Assembly: GCF_002795845.1 (NCBI RefSeq)
Contig: NZ_CP011797.1
Span: forward strand, 2,766,001 to 2,830,000
From: Reinekea forsetii
GTDB lineage: Bacteria; Pseudomonadota; Gammaproteobacteria; Pseudomonadales; Natronospirillaceae
DNA: 64,000 nucleotides
Direction of reading: 5' to 3'
The position numbers and the translations under genes were made by a program. This document shows positions 9,029-17,687 of the stretch, piece by piece. The notes below the pieces were generated by a model. That model was given only the letters and a program-made list of their open reading frames with translations. It did not search any database and was not told the origin of the DNA. The number at the start of each line of letters is the position of its first letter. Position 1 is the stretch's first letter.

Positions 9029-9883
9029 ATGAATCGCCTGTTTGTTAACAATCTCACCGTCATCGATTTCAGTTACTTTCACCCGCAACGCGGCGTGGTC
9101 GGCGAAAGCTGGATCGTCGATGTCGAGCTGGTCGGTGAACTCAACGACGAAGGTATGGTGTTCGACTTTGGCCATGTGAAAAAAATGCTCAAGGCGGCGC
9201 TCGATAGTGGCATGGACCATACGCTAGTAGTGCCGGAGCACCTGCCTGGCCTGACTATTGAGACGCTCGCGGACGGCAATCAGATACACATTGAGTATCG
9301 TCGACCCGACGGCGAGCTCGCCTTTGTTTACCAGAGCCCTCGTGAGGCGGTATTTATTGTCGACAGCGATAAGGTGACCATCGACTCGGCCCGACCGTTG
9401 CTGGAATCCCATCTCAATACCCTAGTCCCCGCCAATGTGCGTCAGGTATCGCTGCAATTGCGCACTGAGGAGATTGCGGGTGATTTTTATCACTACTCGC
9501 ATGGCCTTAAGAAGCATCAGGGCGATTGCCAACGCATTTGCCACGGTCATCGCTCGCGGATCGAGATCTATCGCAACCATAAGCGTGATATAGAGAGTGA
9601 ACAGGAATGGGCCAAACGCTTTGCCGATATCTACTTGGTAACGGCCGAAGACCAGATGCCATCTAGCCATAGGCATCTGCAACACATCGGCTATGACGCC
9701 GAGCAGGGCCGCTTTGATGTCTGGTTGAATCCCGACCAGTGTTACCTGATGGCCACGGACAGTACCGTTGAGCTGATCGCCAGCCATATTGCCAATGCCC
9801 TGCAGCAGGAAGCGCCAGAGGATCACTGGCGCGTTAAGGCATTCGAGGGTGTGCAGAAGGGTGCCATCGCGTCGAACCACTAA
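9029..9883 (+). CDS. Two-domain 6-carboxytetrahydropterin synthase (QueD/PTPS) family protein
   Basis: 284 residues, about twice the length of QueD, and reads as two tandem PTPS-type domains. The family makes 6-carboxy-5,6,7,8-tetrahydropterin from dihydroneopterin triphosphate on the queuosine/7-deazaguanine path. The first half (VIDFSYFHPQRGVVGESW, then MVFDFGHVKK and DHTLVVPEHL) has the fold residues but not the HGH zinc motif. The second half has HYSHGLKKHQGDCQRICHGH, giving the catalytic Cys and the zinc-binding His residues. Long two-domain homologues occur in marine gammaproteobacteria. The active site is probably built across both halves, which is inference. ATG at 9029 follows GCCGGAGTGAG. 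It precedes cysS by 69 bp. Confidence 0.82.
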   Translation: MNRLFVNNLTVIDFSYFHPQRGVVGESWIVDVELVGELNDEGMVFDFGHVKKMLKAALDSGMDHTLVVPEHLPGLTIETLADGNQIHIEYRRPDGELAFVYQSPREAVFIVDSDKVTIDSARPLLESHLNTLVPANVRQVSLQLRTEEIAGDFYHYSHGLKKHQGDCQRICHGHRSRIEIYRNHKRDIESEQEWAKRFADIYLVTAEDQMPSSHRHLQHIGYDAEQGRFDVWLNPDQCYLMATDSTVELIASHIANALQQEAPEDHWRVKAFEGVQKGAIASNH

Positions 9884-9890
9884 GATGCCG

Positions 9891-9920
9891 TTAGCCTGAC
9901 CCGTTCGCCCGAGGTATACT
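9891..9920 (+). promoter_or_regulatory. Candidate promoter for cysS
   Basis: TATACT at 9915-9920 (5 of 6 to the -10 box) with TTAGCC at 9891-9896 and an 18-bp spacer, about 33 bp before the cysS start. Confidence 0.35.
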
Positions 9921-9952
9921 GCGCGCTGATTACCTCCATCGATGGAAAGCAC

Positions 9953-11341
9953 ATGTCCCTGGTATTACAGAACAGTATGACCGGCAAAAAGGAAGCCTTT
10001 TCACCCCTCGACGCCGAGCAGGTCACCATGTATGTCTGTGGCCCCACCGTTTACAACTATATCCATATCGGCAACGGCCGCTCGGCCGTGGTCTACGATC
10101 TATTGTTTCGCACCCTACAGCAGCTCTACCCCAAGGTGGTGTATGCGCGCAACTTTACCGATGTCGATGACAAGATCAATGCCGCGGCTGCGGCCCAGGG
10201 CGTTGATATCTCCGTGATCACCGAGCGCTTTATTAGCGCCTATGATGAAGACATGGTGGCCCTGGGCAACCTGGTGCCGACCATCGTGCCCAAGGCAACC
10301 GAACACATCAGTGAAATCATCACCACGATCAACACCTTGATCGAGCGCGGACATGCCTATGCGGCAGAGGGCCACGCCCTGTTTGCGGTCGATTCATTGG
10401 CCGACTATGGCAAGTTGTCGAAGCGCAACACCGACGATATGATTGCCGGTGCACGCGTCGACATCGCCAATTACAAACGCAATCCGATGGATTTTGTGCT
10501 CTGGAAGCCGTCAATCGATGACCAACCCGGTTGGCCCAGCCCCTGGGGCCGCGGACGACCAGGCTGGCACATCGAATGCACCGCGATGATCCACAAGCAT
10601 CTGGGTGAGACCATCGATATCCACGGCGGCGGCACCGACCTGCTCTTTCCGCATCATGAAAACGAACTCGCCCAGGGGGTCTGCTGCACCGATCAACCCG
10701 GTGCCTATGCCCGCTACTGGGTGCACAATGCGATGCTCGATATCGAAGGCGAGAAGATGTCCAAATCCTTGGGCAACTTTATTGTGTTGCGCGATCTATT
10801 GGCCCAGCAGCCGCATGAACTGGTGCGGGTGGCGCTCTTATCGGCCCATTATCGATCCAATATGAACTGGTCTGAACAACTGCTGCATCAAAGCCGTTCC
10901 TTGCTCGATCGGCTATACACCATCAAGCGCGACAGTGCCGAGCTTGGTTCAGCACCCATCGCCGATCTGATGGCCCTGCCGTTTATGCAGATGTTGCTCG
11001 ATGACCTCAATACGCCGAAGGCCTTTGCCGTCTTACACGAGCTGACCAATCGATTTTTCAAAACCGATGACCTCGGCGAGCGCGCCCAACTGAAGGCGGA
11101 GATCTTTGCCATTACCGACTTCCTCAATATAGCGCAGCTGGACGCAGACACCTGGTTCCAGGGTCAGACGGCAGAGGGCGATATCAGTGCCGAGCAAGTT
11201 GAAGCGCTGATTGCGGCCCGCCAGACCGCCAAAAAACAACGTGATTTTGCCGGTGCCGACGCCATTCGCGCGCAACTGGCCGACCGCGGCGTGCTGATTA
11301 ACGATACCCGCGAAGGCACACTTTGGTCGCGCGAGTCTTAA
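9953..11341 (+). CDS. cysS: Cysteinyl-tRNA synthetase
   Basis: A 462-residue cytosolic class I synthetase that charges tRNA-Cys. CGPTVY (residues 29-34) and the HIGN signature (38-41) form the ATP site. KMSKS lies at 269-273. The zinc-site residues are all visible: Cys29, Cys210 in WHIECTAM, and His235 and Glu239 in FPHHENE, matching the E. coli enzyme. Length is that of the family (461 in E. coli). ATG at 9953 follows GGAAAGCAC. The next gene, yidD, starts two bases after the stop, suggesting one transcript. Confidence 0.98.
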   Translation: MSLVLQNSMTGKKEAFSPLDAEQVTMYVCGPTVYNYIHIGNGRSAVVYDLLFRTLQQLYPKVVYARNFTDVDDKINAAAAAQGVDISVITERFISAYDEDMVALGNLVPTIVPKATEHISEIITTINTLIERGHAYAAEGHALFAVDSLADYGKLSKRNTDDMIAGARVDIANYKRNPMDFVLWKPSIDDQPGWPSPWGRGRPGWHIECTAMIHKHLGETIDIHGGGTDLLFPHHENELAQGVCCTDQPGAYARYWVHNAMLDIEGEKMSKSLGNFIVLRDLLAQQPHELVRVALLSAHYRSNMNWSEQLLHQSRSLLDRLYTIKRDSAELGSAPIADLMALPFMQMLLDDLNTPKAFAVLHELTNRFFKTDDLGERAQLKAEIFAITDFLNIAQLDADTWFQGQTAEGDISAEQVEALIAARQTAKKQRDFAGADAIRAQLADRGVLINDTREGTLWSRES

Positions 11342-11343
11342 CG

Positions 11344-11604
11344 GTGAAATGGCTGCTGATCGGCGTGGTGCAGTTTTATCGATGGGTGATCAGCCCATTG
11401 CTTGGACCACGCTGTCGTTATTACCCGAGTTGTTCAGAGTACGCATTGATTGCCCTCCACCATCACGGCGCTTGGCGTGGTGCTTGGTTGAGTGCCAAAC
11501 GAATAGCCCGCTGCCATCCCGGCAGCGCAGGCGGTCTAGACCCGGTTCCCGGGGTACCGCTTAAAACCTATGATGAACCGAAGGATCGCCCTGATGTTGA
11601 TTGA
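11344..11604 (+). CDS. yidD: YidD, membrane protein insertion efficiency factor
   Basis: An 86-residue membrane-associated protein that aids YidC/Sec-dependent insertion. It has the family pattern [24 protein letters not shown] with the conserved [10 protein letters not shown] block, then [17 protein letters not shown]. The GTG at 11344 is preferred because it gives the usual MKWLLIG-type N-terminus and sits right after the cysS stop; an ATG at 11323 would overlap cysS by 19 bp. The location is unusual: the gene is normally between rnpA and yidC. The 3' end overlaps the next gene by 11 bp. Confidence 0.93.
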   Translation: MKWLLIGVVQFYRWVISPLLGPRCRYYPSCSEYALIALHHHGAWRGAWLSAKRIARCHPGSAGGLDPVPGVPLKTYDEPKDRPDVD

Positions 11605-11797
11605 TAAACAGTTATTAAACCTTTTAGTCTGCCCGGTGACCAAAACCCCCTTACAGCTCGACCGGGACAAGCAAGAACTGGTGTCTACGGCGGCAAAGCT
11701 GGCCTACCCAGTACGCGAAGGCATACCGGTCATGCTTGAAGATGAGGCGCGGGCGATCAGTCAAGATGAGTTTGAATATTGGCATGCGAAAAAGTAA
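11594..11797 (+). CDS. Trm112 family zinc-ribbon-like small protein (YcaR type)
   Basis: A 67-residue cytosolic protein that starts [20 protein letters not shown] and has the family pattern [18 protein letters not shown]. The start at 11594 has AAGGA in front of it and overlaps the end of yidD, which suggests translational coupling. Only one CP motif of the zinc ribbon is present, as in other bacterial YcaR-type members. In eukaryotes Trm112 activates methyltransferases; the role of the bacterial protein is not established. Elsewhere it is often near lpxK/kdsB rather than cysS. Confidence 0.88.
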   Translation: MLIDKQLLNLLVCPVTKTPLQLDRDKQELVSTAAKLAYPVREGIPVMLEDEARAISQDEFEYWHAKK

Positions 11798-11803
11798 GCG
11801 ACC

Positions 11804-11829
11804 CGACGGGCCCGGATCGGGCCCTCGGT
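11804..11829 (+). terminator. Strong GC hairpin after the cysS-yidD-trm112 operon
   Basis: GGGCCCG/CGGGCCC with a 3-base loop (11808-11824), extended by CCGA/TCGG around a bulged C. It lies between two convergent genes. No T-run follows, so its terminator role is inferred from position. Confidence 0.5.
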
Positions 11830-11849
11830 AGAGCGTTACCAGGCTAAGT

Positions 11850-12968
11850 TTAGCCCGCTCGGTCTGGCGCCTGAACTTCCGGTTCGTGCTTAATATGCAG
11901 AGTCTGGGTGGGAAAGGCGAATTCGGCCTGGTTGCGTGCGACGATCTCGATCACCTTAAACATCACGTCCTGCTTAATGGCGTGAAACTCGATCCAGTCG
12001 GTGGTCTTGGTAAAGGTATAGATAAAGAAGTTAATCGATGAGGCCGCAAAGGCGTCGACGTTCACGATCATAGTCTGGTCGTTATCGATATCCTTATGTT
12101 CGATCAGCATCTGCTTCACATCACTCACCACTTGCGCCACTTTCGAGGCATCGTCATAGCGCAGGCCAACGGTTTCCTTAATGCGCCGACACAGCATGCG
12201 GGAGGGGTTTTCTACAGAAATATTGGCAAAGGTGGCATTGGGTACATAGAGCGGGCGCTTGTCGAAGGTGCGGATGCGCGTCAGGCGCCAGCCAATATTC
12301 TCCACCGTACCCTCTATTTCTTTGTCGGGAGAGCGCACCCAATCGCCGACTTTAAAGGGTTGATCCAGATATATCATCAGACCGCCAAAAAAATTCGCCA
12401 GCAGATCTTTGGCCGCGAAGCCGACGGCGATACCGCCGATGCCGCCAAACGCCAATACCCCCGAGACACTGAAGCCGAGGGTCTGCAAGACAACCAACGA
12501 GGTAGTGATGATGATCGACAACCGCATCAGCTTGCCCAGCGCCGAAGCGGTAGTGGCATCCATGGGATTCACCAGTACGCCGGGCATCTGCACCGTTAGC
12601 TCACCCTGGTGGATAAAGCGCACGGCAAACCAGGCCAACAAGACAATAAAAGACACTTCTCGGATCGGTTCGATAATGTCAAAAATGGCCTCGTTGGAGA
12701 CGTCTTTGACAACATCGGCGGCCAGCAACATGCCGAATATCCAGATAAAGAAGCGTACCGGCTTGCGCGCCGTCTCAACAACCATATCGTCGAAATGGAC
12801 TGACGTCTGCACGCTTGCCGATGACAACCGGTCAAATAACTTTCGCACAAAATAATTTGCAAACAGCGTTAACAACACGATCACAAAAACCTGTACTATC
12901 CAGCTAAATTCAGCGCTTACGGCGAGCCAACGTTCCAGTTCGGCCATAGCACTGGTAAAAAAATCCAT
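11850..12968 (-). CDS. MscS family mechanosensitive ion channel
   Basis: A 372-residue inner-membrane channel that opens under hypo-osmotic tension. Residues 20-45, 75-95 and 100-125 are hydrophobic segments. The pore-lining helix and MscS signature follow (VLAFGGIGGIAVGFAAKDLLANF at about 175-197, Gly/Ala-rich as in MscS TM3), then the cytoplasmic beta domain (FKVGDWV, GTVENIGWRLTRIRT). The C-terminus is a standard cytoplasmic alpha/beta part. The ATG at 12968 is chosen because GGGAGTGGGAATA precedes it; a start five codons earlier is possible. It is divergent from the SirB2 gene with a 27-bp gap. Confidence 0.93.
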   Translation of the reverse strand: MDFFTSAMAELERWLAVSAEFSWIVQVFVIVLLTLFANYFVRKLFDRLSSASVQTSVHFDDMVVETARKPVRFFIWIFGMLLAADVVKDVSNEAIFDIIEPIREVSFIVLLAWFAVRFIHQGELTVQMPGVLVNPMDATTASALGKLMRLSIIITTSLVVLQTLGFSVSGVLAFGGIGGIAVGFAAKDLLANFFGGLMIYLDQPFKVGDWVRSPDKEIEGTVENIGWRLTRIRTFDKRPLYVPNATFANISVENPSRMLCRRIKETVGLRYDDASKVAQVVSDVKQMLIEHKDIDNDQTMIVNVDAFAASSINFFIYTFTKTTDWIEFHAIKQDVMFKVIEIVARNQAEFAFPTQTLHIKHEPEVQAPDRAG

Positions 12969-12995
12969 TATTCCCACTCCCAACTAGGTGATTTT

Positions 12996-13373
12996 ATGTA
13001 TCTAATGATCAAAAACCTGCATATGACATTGGCGATGTTATCCATTCTGGGCTTTATCATCCGGGGCCCGCTGGCCATTCGACAACATGCCATTATGCAA
13101 CAGAAATTGCTGCGCATCTTACCACATATAGTCGACACTTTTTTACTGCTAGCAGCCATCTACCTGGCGTGGACATTGAGCCTGCATCCGTTCAATAGCG
13201 GCTGGATATTGGCCAAGGTCATCGGCTTGGTGGTTTATATTGGTCTATGCACCCTGGTGATCAAGCGTCGGGGCTCCATCATGCAGCAATGGCTTACCTA
13301 TGGCGCGGCAATCGCAGTGTTTGGCTATATTATTGCCGTTGCCATCAGCAAAAACCCATGGTTAGTCGGCTAG
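12996..13373 (+). CDS. SirB2 family small membrane protein
   Basis: A 125-residue protein with four hydrophobic segments (about 8-23, 47-63, 70-90 and 100-118) and conserved early KNLHM and RGPLAIR motifs, characteristic of the SirB2/YnfC-like family of inner-membrane proteins. Biochemical function is unknown. ATG at 12996 has AGGTGA four bases upstream; a second ATG is three codons in. Divergent from mscS. Confidence 0.8.
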   Translation: MYLMIKNLHMTLAMLSILGFIIRGPLAIRQHAIMQQKLLRILPHIVDTFLLLAAIYLAWTLSLHPFNSGWILAKVIGLVVYIGLCTLVIKRRGSIMQQWLTYGAAIAVFGYIIAVAISKNPWLVG

Positions 13374-13381
13374 GGTTCGAG

Positions 13382-13690
13382 TTAGGGCTCTGCGGGTTTG
13401 ACTGGGCTGGGCGTTTTGCGCGCCATGCCCGGAATGTGCAGCAGGGCTGTGGCGATCCAAAAATAGGCGGCGGCGGAGGCGATCAGTATCAATAGGTTGG
13501 TCGGTAGACCGACATCGTCGAGCAGAAAAAACAATCCAATTTGCACCGCATAGCCGCTGCATAATGCACACCAACGGCCCAATAGCGAAAGCCCATAGGC
13601 AAAATACCAACAGACCAGTGGAATGAAAACAGCCGCTACATAGATCTGCAACGGTTCTAGAATGGCAATGACGACAGCAGGTTCAATCAT
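13382..13690 (-). CDS. Small hypothetical membrane protein
   Basis: A 102-residue protein with three to four hydrophobic segments (about 5-22, 24-38, 45-56 and 62-88) and a short polar, proline-rich tail (KTPSPVKPAEP). No family recognised. It converges with the SirB2 gene, 8 bp apart. Coding is plausible because it is uninterrupted and membrane-like, but there is no domain support. Confidence 0.6.
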   Translation of the reverse strand: MIEPAVVIAILEPLQIYVAAVFIPLVCWYFAYGLSLLGRWCALCSGYAVQIGLFFLLDDVGLPTNLLILIASAAAYFWIATALLHIPGMARKTPSPVKPAEP

Positions 13691-13816
13691 AGGGCGATAT
13701 TAACTGCGCCGACACGCCCATCACAAGCAATACTCTTGTCAATTATGTGACCTTATTCCCAAAACACGCAGAACCTGTCCAGCGGGGTGCCTCTATGGCT
13801 TGATCTAAGCCACATG

Positions 13817-14011
13817 CTATTGACTGGTCACTCGACTGTGCCCGCAGCGTTGACAGACAGATCGGGTGACCAGTTTGCCCTGTTGGCTATCAAAGCGGGT
13901 GCTGGTATCGGTGGCCCAACGATGGTGGCCATTGAGGCACAGGCTCTTACCGGCCGCGGCCTTTTTCTTGCTGGCTTTGCGAAACGCATCCAGTGAACGT
14001 ATATCGGCCAT
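13817..14011 (-). CDS. Small zinc-ribbon-like hypothetical protein
   Basis: 64 residues. The basic N-terminus (MADIRSLDAFRKASKKKAA) is followed by CLNGHHRW and CQRCGHSR, a plausible four-ligand zinc knuckle (Cys/His, then CxxC). Small proteins of this appearance occur in gammaproteobacteria without known function. It is divergent from the RNase II gene with a 154-bp gap. A nucleic-acid-binding role would be guesswork. Confidence 0.65.
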   Translation of the reverse strand: MADIRSLDAFRKASKKKAAAGKSLCLNGHHRWATDTSTRFDSQQGKLVTRSVCQRCGHSRVTSQ

Positions 14012-14165
14012 CGGTCTGTTCCCTGCTCGGGTTAGGTGATCTACTGCGATTGGCTTATCAGCTTCGCTTAGGTCATCTAGTTTACAAAAAAAAGCGCTCT
14101 TGGGTTGGTGGAATTTTTCAGGTGGGTATAATGAGCCGCTTTACGATAATCATTGGTCGTCCCCT

Positions 14166-16067
14166 ATGTTAGATGCAAAATCCCTTGAACTGCTCCAGTC
14201 CCTGAAAACCGACATAACAGCCAGTAAGCCGGTCTTGCAAGGCTTGATCAAGGGCACCGGTAAATCCTTTGGCTTTGTAACCTGCCCCAATGGTGACGAA
14301 TACTTTGTGCCGCCCGATGATATGGCCAAGGTCTTACCCGGGGATGAGGTGACCTTTACCGTGACTGAGCTGGCCGACGGTAAGACCCGCGCGGAGCTGG
14401 AAAGCCTGGTGGCCTCATCGATCGACGAATTCTGTGGCATCTATCATGTGCGCGGCAAGGCGCAGGGCGTGGAACCCTTTAATTCAGCCTTCTCCGGTTG
14501 GTTATTTGTACCCCCTAAGCAAACCTTAGAAGCCGGTAACAATGAAATGGTCGTTGCCAAACTGCGCCGCCACCCGTGGGAGACCGGTAAGGCGCAAGCC
14601 GAGATTATCCGCCTGTTGGGCAGTGCCGATAACAATCGCTCCTGGTACAGCTTGGCGATCCAGGAACATCGTTTAGAAGAGACCTTCTCTGCCCCTGAAT
14701 TGGCCGAAGCCGAGGCTCTATGTCAGGGCCAGCTAGCGCCGCAGAGCGACTATGTCGATCTCACCGATCGGCCCTTCGTCACCATCGATTCAGCCTCGAC
14801 CCAAGATATGGACGATGCGCTGCATGCTCAGAGCACTGGTGACGGTTGGCTCTTATCGGTGGCTATCGCCGATGCCTCGCTCTTTGTCACGCCCGGCTCG
14901 CTGCTCGATCTGGCCGCCCGGCGGCGTTTGAGCACCACCTATTTGCCCGGCCTGACCCTGCCCATGGTGCCCGAGGTGCTGGCCAACGGTGCCATGTCGT
15001 TGCAGCCGGATTGCCAACGTCCGGCCTTGGTGTTTGAACTGAGTATCGCGGCCGATGGTGCCGTTACCGACCTGCGAGTTCAGACGGCGCATGTGCGCAG
15101 TCGTGGCAAGCTCAGCTATGCCGATGTCGCGCTCTGGTTGACCGACACTAACCTGTTACCGGCAGACTACCAGCAATTGCTGCCCTTGCAACAGGCTACC
15201 TCGGCGATGGCCGGTTGGCGTCGACAGCATGGTAACCCGATGCAAGATCGCCCGGATTACCGTGTGCGGGTCGATAATGACTTCAGAGTAACCGCTGTTG
15301 ATAAGGAAACACGTGATGTGGCGCGCGAGATTGTGGAAGAGTCCATGATTGCCACCAATGCGTCGGTCGCCAACTGGCTTAAGGCCGACTCGGCGCTGTT
15401 TATGACGCACCGCGGCTTCAAACCCGATCGTGAAACCGAGTTGAAGGGCCTATTGCGCGATACCGTCGCGGAAGTGGCCAACCTCAACGGCCACGACCTG
15501 ACGGACTTCCGCACCATAATGGCGGCGGCGGCTGGCTTGGCCGACTTCCCCCTCTTAACCGTGCTGCAGAAACGCTTCGACCGGGGCGCCTGGTCGAACA
15601 GTGCTGCGGCCCACTTTGGCCTGGGATTGGAGCAATACACCACCGTCACCTCGCCGATTCGTAAATACAGCGACCTGACCACCCATCGACTGATTAAAGC
15701 CAAGCTGTTAAACCAGCCGCTGCAGATTGCAGAGGATCTGGTCAGCGACCTCAATGAGCGCGGCAATATACCGCGTCAAGTGGGCAATCTGATCGAAAAT
15801 AAACTGCGTTTGCAGTGGTTAGCGCAACAGCCCGACCAGGTCTGGCATGCCACCGTCGTGCATGTCACCGCCATCGGCCTTATTGCCCAGCTCGATGACA
15901 ATGGCGCCTCCGGCCTAATCGATATGCGCCGCAAAAAGGATGACTATAGCCATGATGCCTTGCGCATGGTGCTCAAGTTTGCCGATCATACCTATCAGTT
16001 AGGCGAGGCGTTGCAGGTTAGGGTCGCCCGGATCGAAGACGATAAGATGATGCTCGCGTTGGTCTAA
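14166..16067 (+). CDS. rnb: Exoribonuclease II (RNB family)
   Basis: A 633-residue cytosolic processive 3'-5' exoribonuclease that degrades single-stranded RNA. The N-terminal cold-shock-type domains (1-190) precede the RNB catalytic domain. Its Mg-binding aspartates are in TIDSASTQDMDDAL (Asp208, 214, 216, 217). Further along are the family motif TSPIRKYSDLTTHR (about residue 495) and a C-terminal S1-like domain. Length fits RNase II (644 in E. coli) rather than RNase R (about 800). The start at 14166 (MLDAKSLELL) is chosen over 14100, whose 22 extra codons look non-conserved; no strong Shine-Dalgarno is visible at either. Confidence 0.93.
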   Translation: MLDAKSLELLQSLKTDITASKPVLQGLIKGTGKSFGFVTCPNGDEYFVPPDDMAKVLPGDEVTFTVTELADGKTRAELESLVASSIDEFCGIYHVRGKAQGVEPFNSAFSGWLFVPPKQTLEAGNNEMVVAKLRRHPWETGKAQAEIIRLLGSADNNRSWYSLAIQEHRLEETFSAPELAEAEALCQGQLAPQSDYVDLTDRPFVTIDSASTQDMDDALHAQSTGDGWLLSVAIADASLFVTPGSLLDLAARRRLSTTYLPGLTLPMVPEVLANGAMSLQPDCQRPALVFELSIAADGAVTDLRVQTAHVRSRGKLSYADVALWLTDTNLLPADYQQLLPLQQATSAMAGWRRQHGNPMQDRPDYRVRVDNDFRVTAVDKETRDVAREIVEESMIATNASVANWLKADSALFMTHRGFKPDRETELKGLLRDTVAEVANLNGHDLTDFRTIMAAAAGLADFPLLTVLQKRFDRGAWSNSAAAHFGLGLEQYTTVTSPIRKYSDLTTHRLIKAKLLNQPLQIAEDLVSDLNERGNIPRQVGNLIENKLRLQWLAQQPDQVWHATVVHVTAIGLIAQLDDNGASGLIDMRRKKDDYSHDALRMVLKFADHTYQLGEALQVRVARIEDDKMMLALV

Positions 16068-16388
16068 TGCCTGCAAGGCAAGGCCGTCTATCCAAATCCC
16101 GAACCCCGTTGGGTAAGGGATTAAATTTAACCAACTGGATCAAACTCCGGGCAGGTCTTCAAAACCCGAACTCGTTAATACGCTTCCCTTTGTTCGATTC
16201 ATATGGCTCATCCGGTAATCCTTTACGGACCTGTTACGGGCATATACCTAGTCCTACTGCATTACTAGATAGGCGAAATCTCGCTCACTGCCTGAACATA
16301 ATAAGCATTAATACGCCTATTAGGCTCGGCCCTCAAACCAACATGCGCTAACAGCCCGTTATGGCGGTGCCAAATAAATAAACCGGTT
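16068..16388. other. Intergenic region upstream of the TRAP operon
   Basis: About 320 bp with no supported gene between rnb and the sigma-54 promoter. It is the expected place for DctD upstream activator sites, but no clean paired inverted repeats were seen. Confidence 0.4.
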
Positions 16389-16404
16389 AGGCACGGTATT
16401 TGCG
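16389..16404 (+). promoter_or_regulatory. Sigma-54 (-24/-12) promoter for dctPQM
   Basis: AGGCACGGTATTTGCG at 16389-16404 has the invariant GG (16390-16391) and GC (16402-16403) exactly 10 bases apart. Nearly all other positions match the sigma-54 consensus TGGCACGNNNNTTGCW. Transcription would start near 16415, giving a leader of about 85 nt before dctP. The cognate activator type, DctD, is encoded just downstream of the operon on the other strand. Confidence 0.85.
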
Positions 16405-16500
16405 TTCCTAGATTGATCCTTTGGTTGGCTGCTTGACAATAAGTTTCCAATTCCAAAACGCTCACCAGATCAAAATAATAAAAAATTTGGAGAAACAACA

Positions 16501-17508
16501 ATGAAATTCAATGCAAAAATCGCCGTTGCAGGCGTGGTGTTAGCTTCTTTTACCGCTGTGAACGTTGCAGCGACAGAATGGAATGTGTCAGTTTGGGGCA
16601 AAAGAAGAGCCTTTACCGAGCATGTTGAAAAGCTAGCGGAGCTGGTTTCTGCTAAGACCAACGGTGAGTTCACCCTGAACGTCTCTTACGGCACTTTATC
16701 CAAAAACACTGAAAACCTCGATGGCATTTCATTTGGTGCGTTTGAAATGGCGCAATTCTGCGCGGGGTACCACCCTGATAAAAACCCAAGCATTACAGTG
16801 CTCGAGTTGCCGTTTATGGGTGTTGGTTCTCTTGAAGAAGAAATTGCCGTTTCTCAAGCCATATACAACCATCCTGCCGTTGTGAAGGACTTAGCTCGCT
16901 GGAACGCGAAATTGCTGATGCCGTCACCATTACCACAGTACAACATTGTCGGTGTCGGTGAAGCCCCCTCTAAAGTCGCCGACTTCGCAGGTATGCGTGT
17001 TCGCGCTACCGGTGGTATTGGTGAAGCTTTGAAAACGGTTGGTGCCGTACCAACGTCGATGTCGGCTACCGAAGTTCGTCAAGCACTTGATTCTGGTGTG
17101 ATCAATGCAGTGTCCTTTGCTCCCCATGCTCACATGTCTTTCGGTACGGTTGAAGCAGCCAAATGGTGGACCACCAACCTGAACCCCGGCACCGTTAACT
17201 GCCCGGTTGTGGTCAATACCGATGCCTTCGCCAACCTAAGTGCTGAGCACAAAGAAGCCTTGTCAAGTTCGGTCGATGAGGCATTGGCCTACTATGTGGA
17301 CTACTACAACAACCAGACCATGGCAGCATGGGGACCAAAACTTACAGAGCGCGGCATTGAGTCTGTAACCTTTTCAGCTGCTGAACTTGCGTCGTTTAAA
17401 GAGCAAGCAGCGGGCCCAGTCCATTCTGCTTGGATCACTAAAATGAATGACCGTGGTCTTCCTGCACAGGAACTCTATGACCTAGTGCTTTCCACTCTCG
17501 CAAAGTAA
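16501..17508 (+). CDS. dctP: TRAP transporter periplasmic substrate-binding protein (DctP family)
   Basis: 335 residues. A Sec signal peptide (KIAVAGVVLASFTAVNVAA) targets it to the periplasm, where it captures an organic acid for the DctQM permease. The family arginine that binds the substrate carboxylate is in FAGMRVRATGG (about residue 165). The rest follows the DctP pattern (PLPQYNIVGVGEAP; SFAPHAHMSFGTVEAAKW). GGAG precedes the ATG by eight bases. It is first gene of dctPQM behind a sigma-54 promoter. C4-dicarboxylate is the likely substrate class given DctBD next door, but other carboxylates are possible. Confidence 0.93.
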   Translation: MKFNAKIAVAGVVLASFTAVNVAATEWNVSVWGKRRAFTEHVEKLAELVSAKTNGEFTLNVSYGTLSKNTENLDGISFGAFEMAQFCAGYHPDKNPSITVLELPFMGVGSLEEEIAVSQAIYNHPAVVKDLARWNAKLLMPSPLPQYNIVGVGEAPSKVADFAGMRVRATGGIGEALKTVGAVPTSMSATEVRQALDSGVINAVSFAPHAHMSFGTVEAAKWWTTNLNPGTVNCPVVVNTDAFANLSAEHKEALSSSVDEALAYYVDYYNNQTMAAWGPKLTERGIESVTFSAAELASFKEQAAGPVHSAWITKMNDRGLPAQELYDLVLSTLAK

Positions 17509-17516
17509 TATTCGCT

Positions 17517-17554
17517 AAGAACTTGGCGAAAAGAACTTGGCGAAAAGAACTTTT
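17517..17554 (+). repeat. 14-bp direct repeat between dctP and dctQ
   Basis: AAGAACTTGGCGAA occurs at 17517-17530 and again at 17531-17544, followed by a partial third copy AAGAACTTTT. It sits directly after the dctP stop. Confidence 0.85.
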
Positions 17555-17562
17555 CTAACCAG

Positions 17563-17579
17563 CTACTGCCCTGCAGTAG
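17563..17579 (+). terminator. Stem-loop between dctP and dctQ
   Basis: CTACTG/CAGTAG with loop CCCTG, followed by TTGTTT. A partial terminator or 3'-end stabiliser here would leave dctP mRNA in excess over the permease genes, as binding proteins need. That role is inference. Confidence 0.5.
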
Positions 17580-17687
17580 TTGTTTAGAACTTCAGCTAAA
17601 CATCAAAATATATTACCCATAAAACGACAGCACTCTGGCAAAATTTTTGTGAGCGCTGCGGTTTTATAGGTTTTTTTGGGAGTTACT

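Noticed and set aside
16067-16351. 94-codon frame after rnb
   Set aside because: It overlaps the last base of the rnb stop, has no family match, and crosses the promoter-side region.
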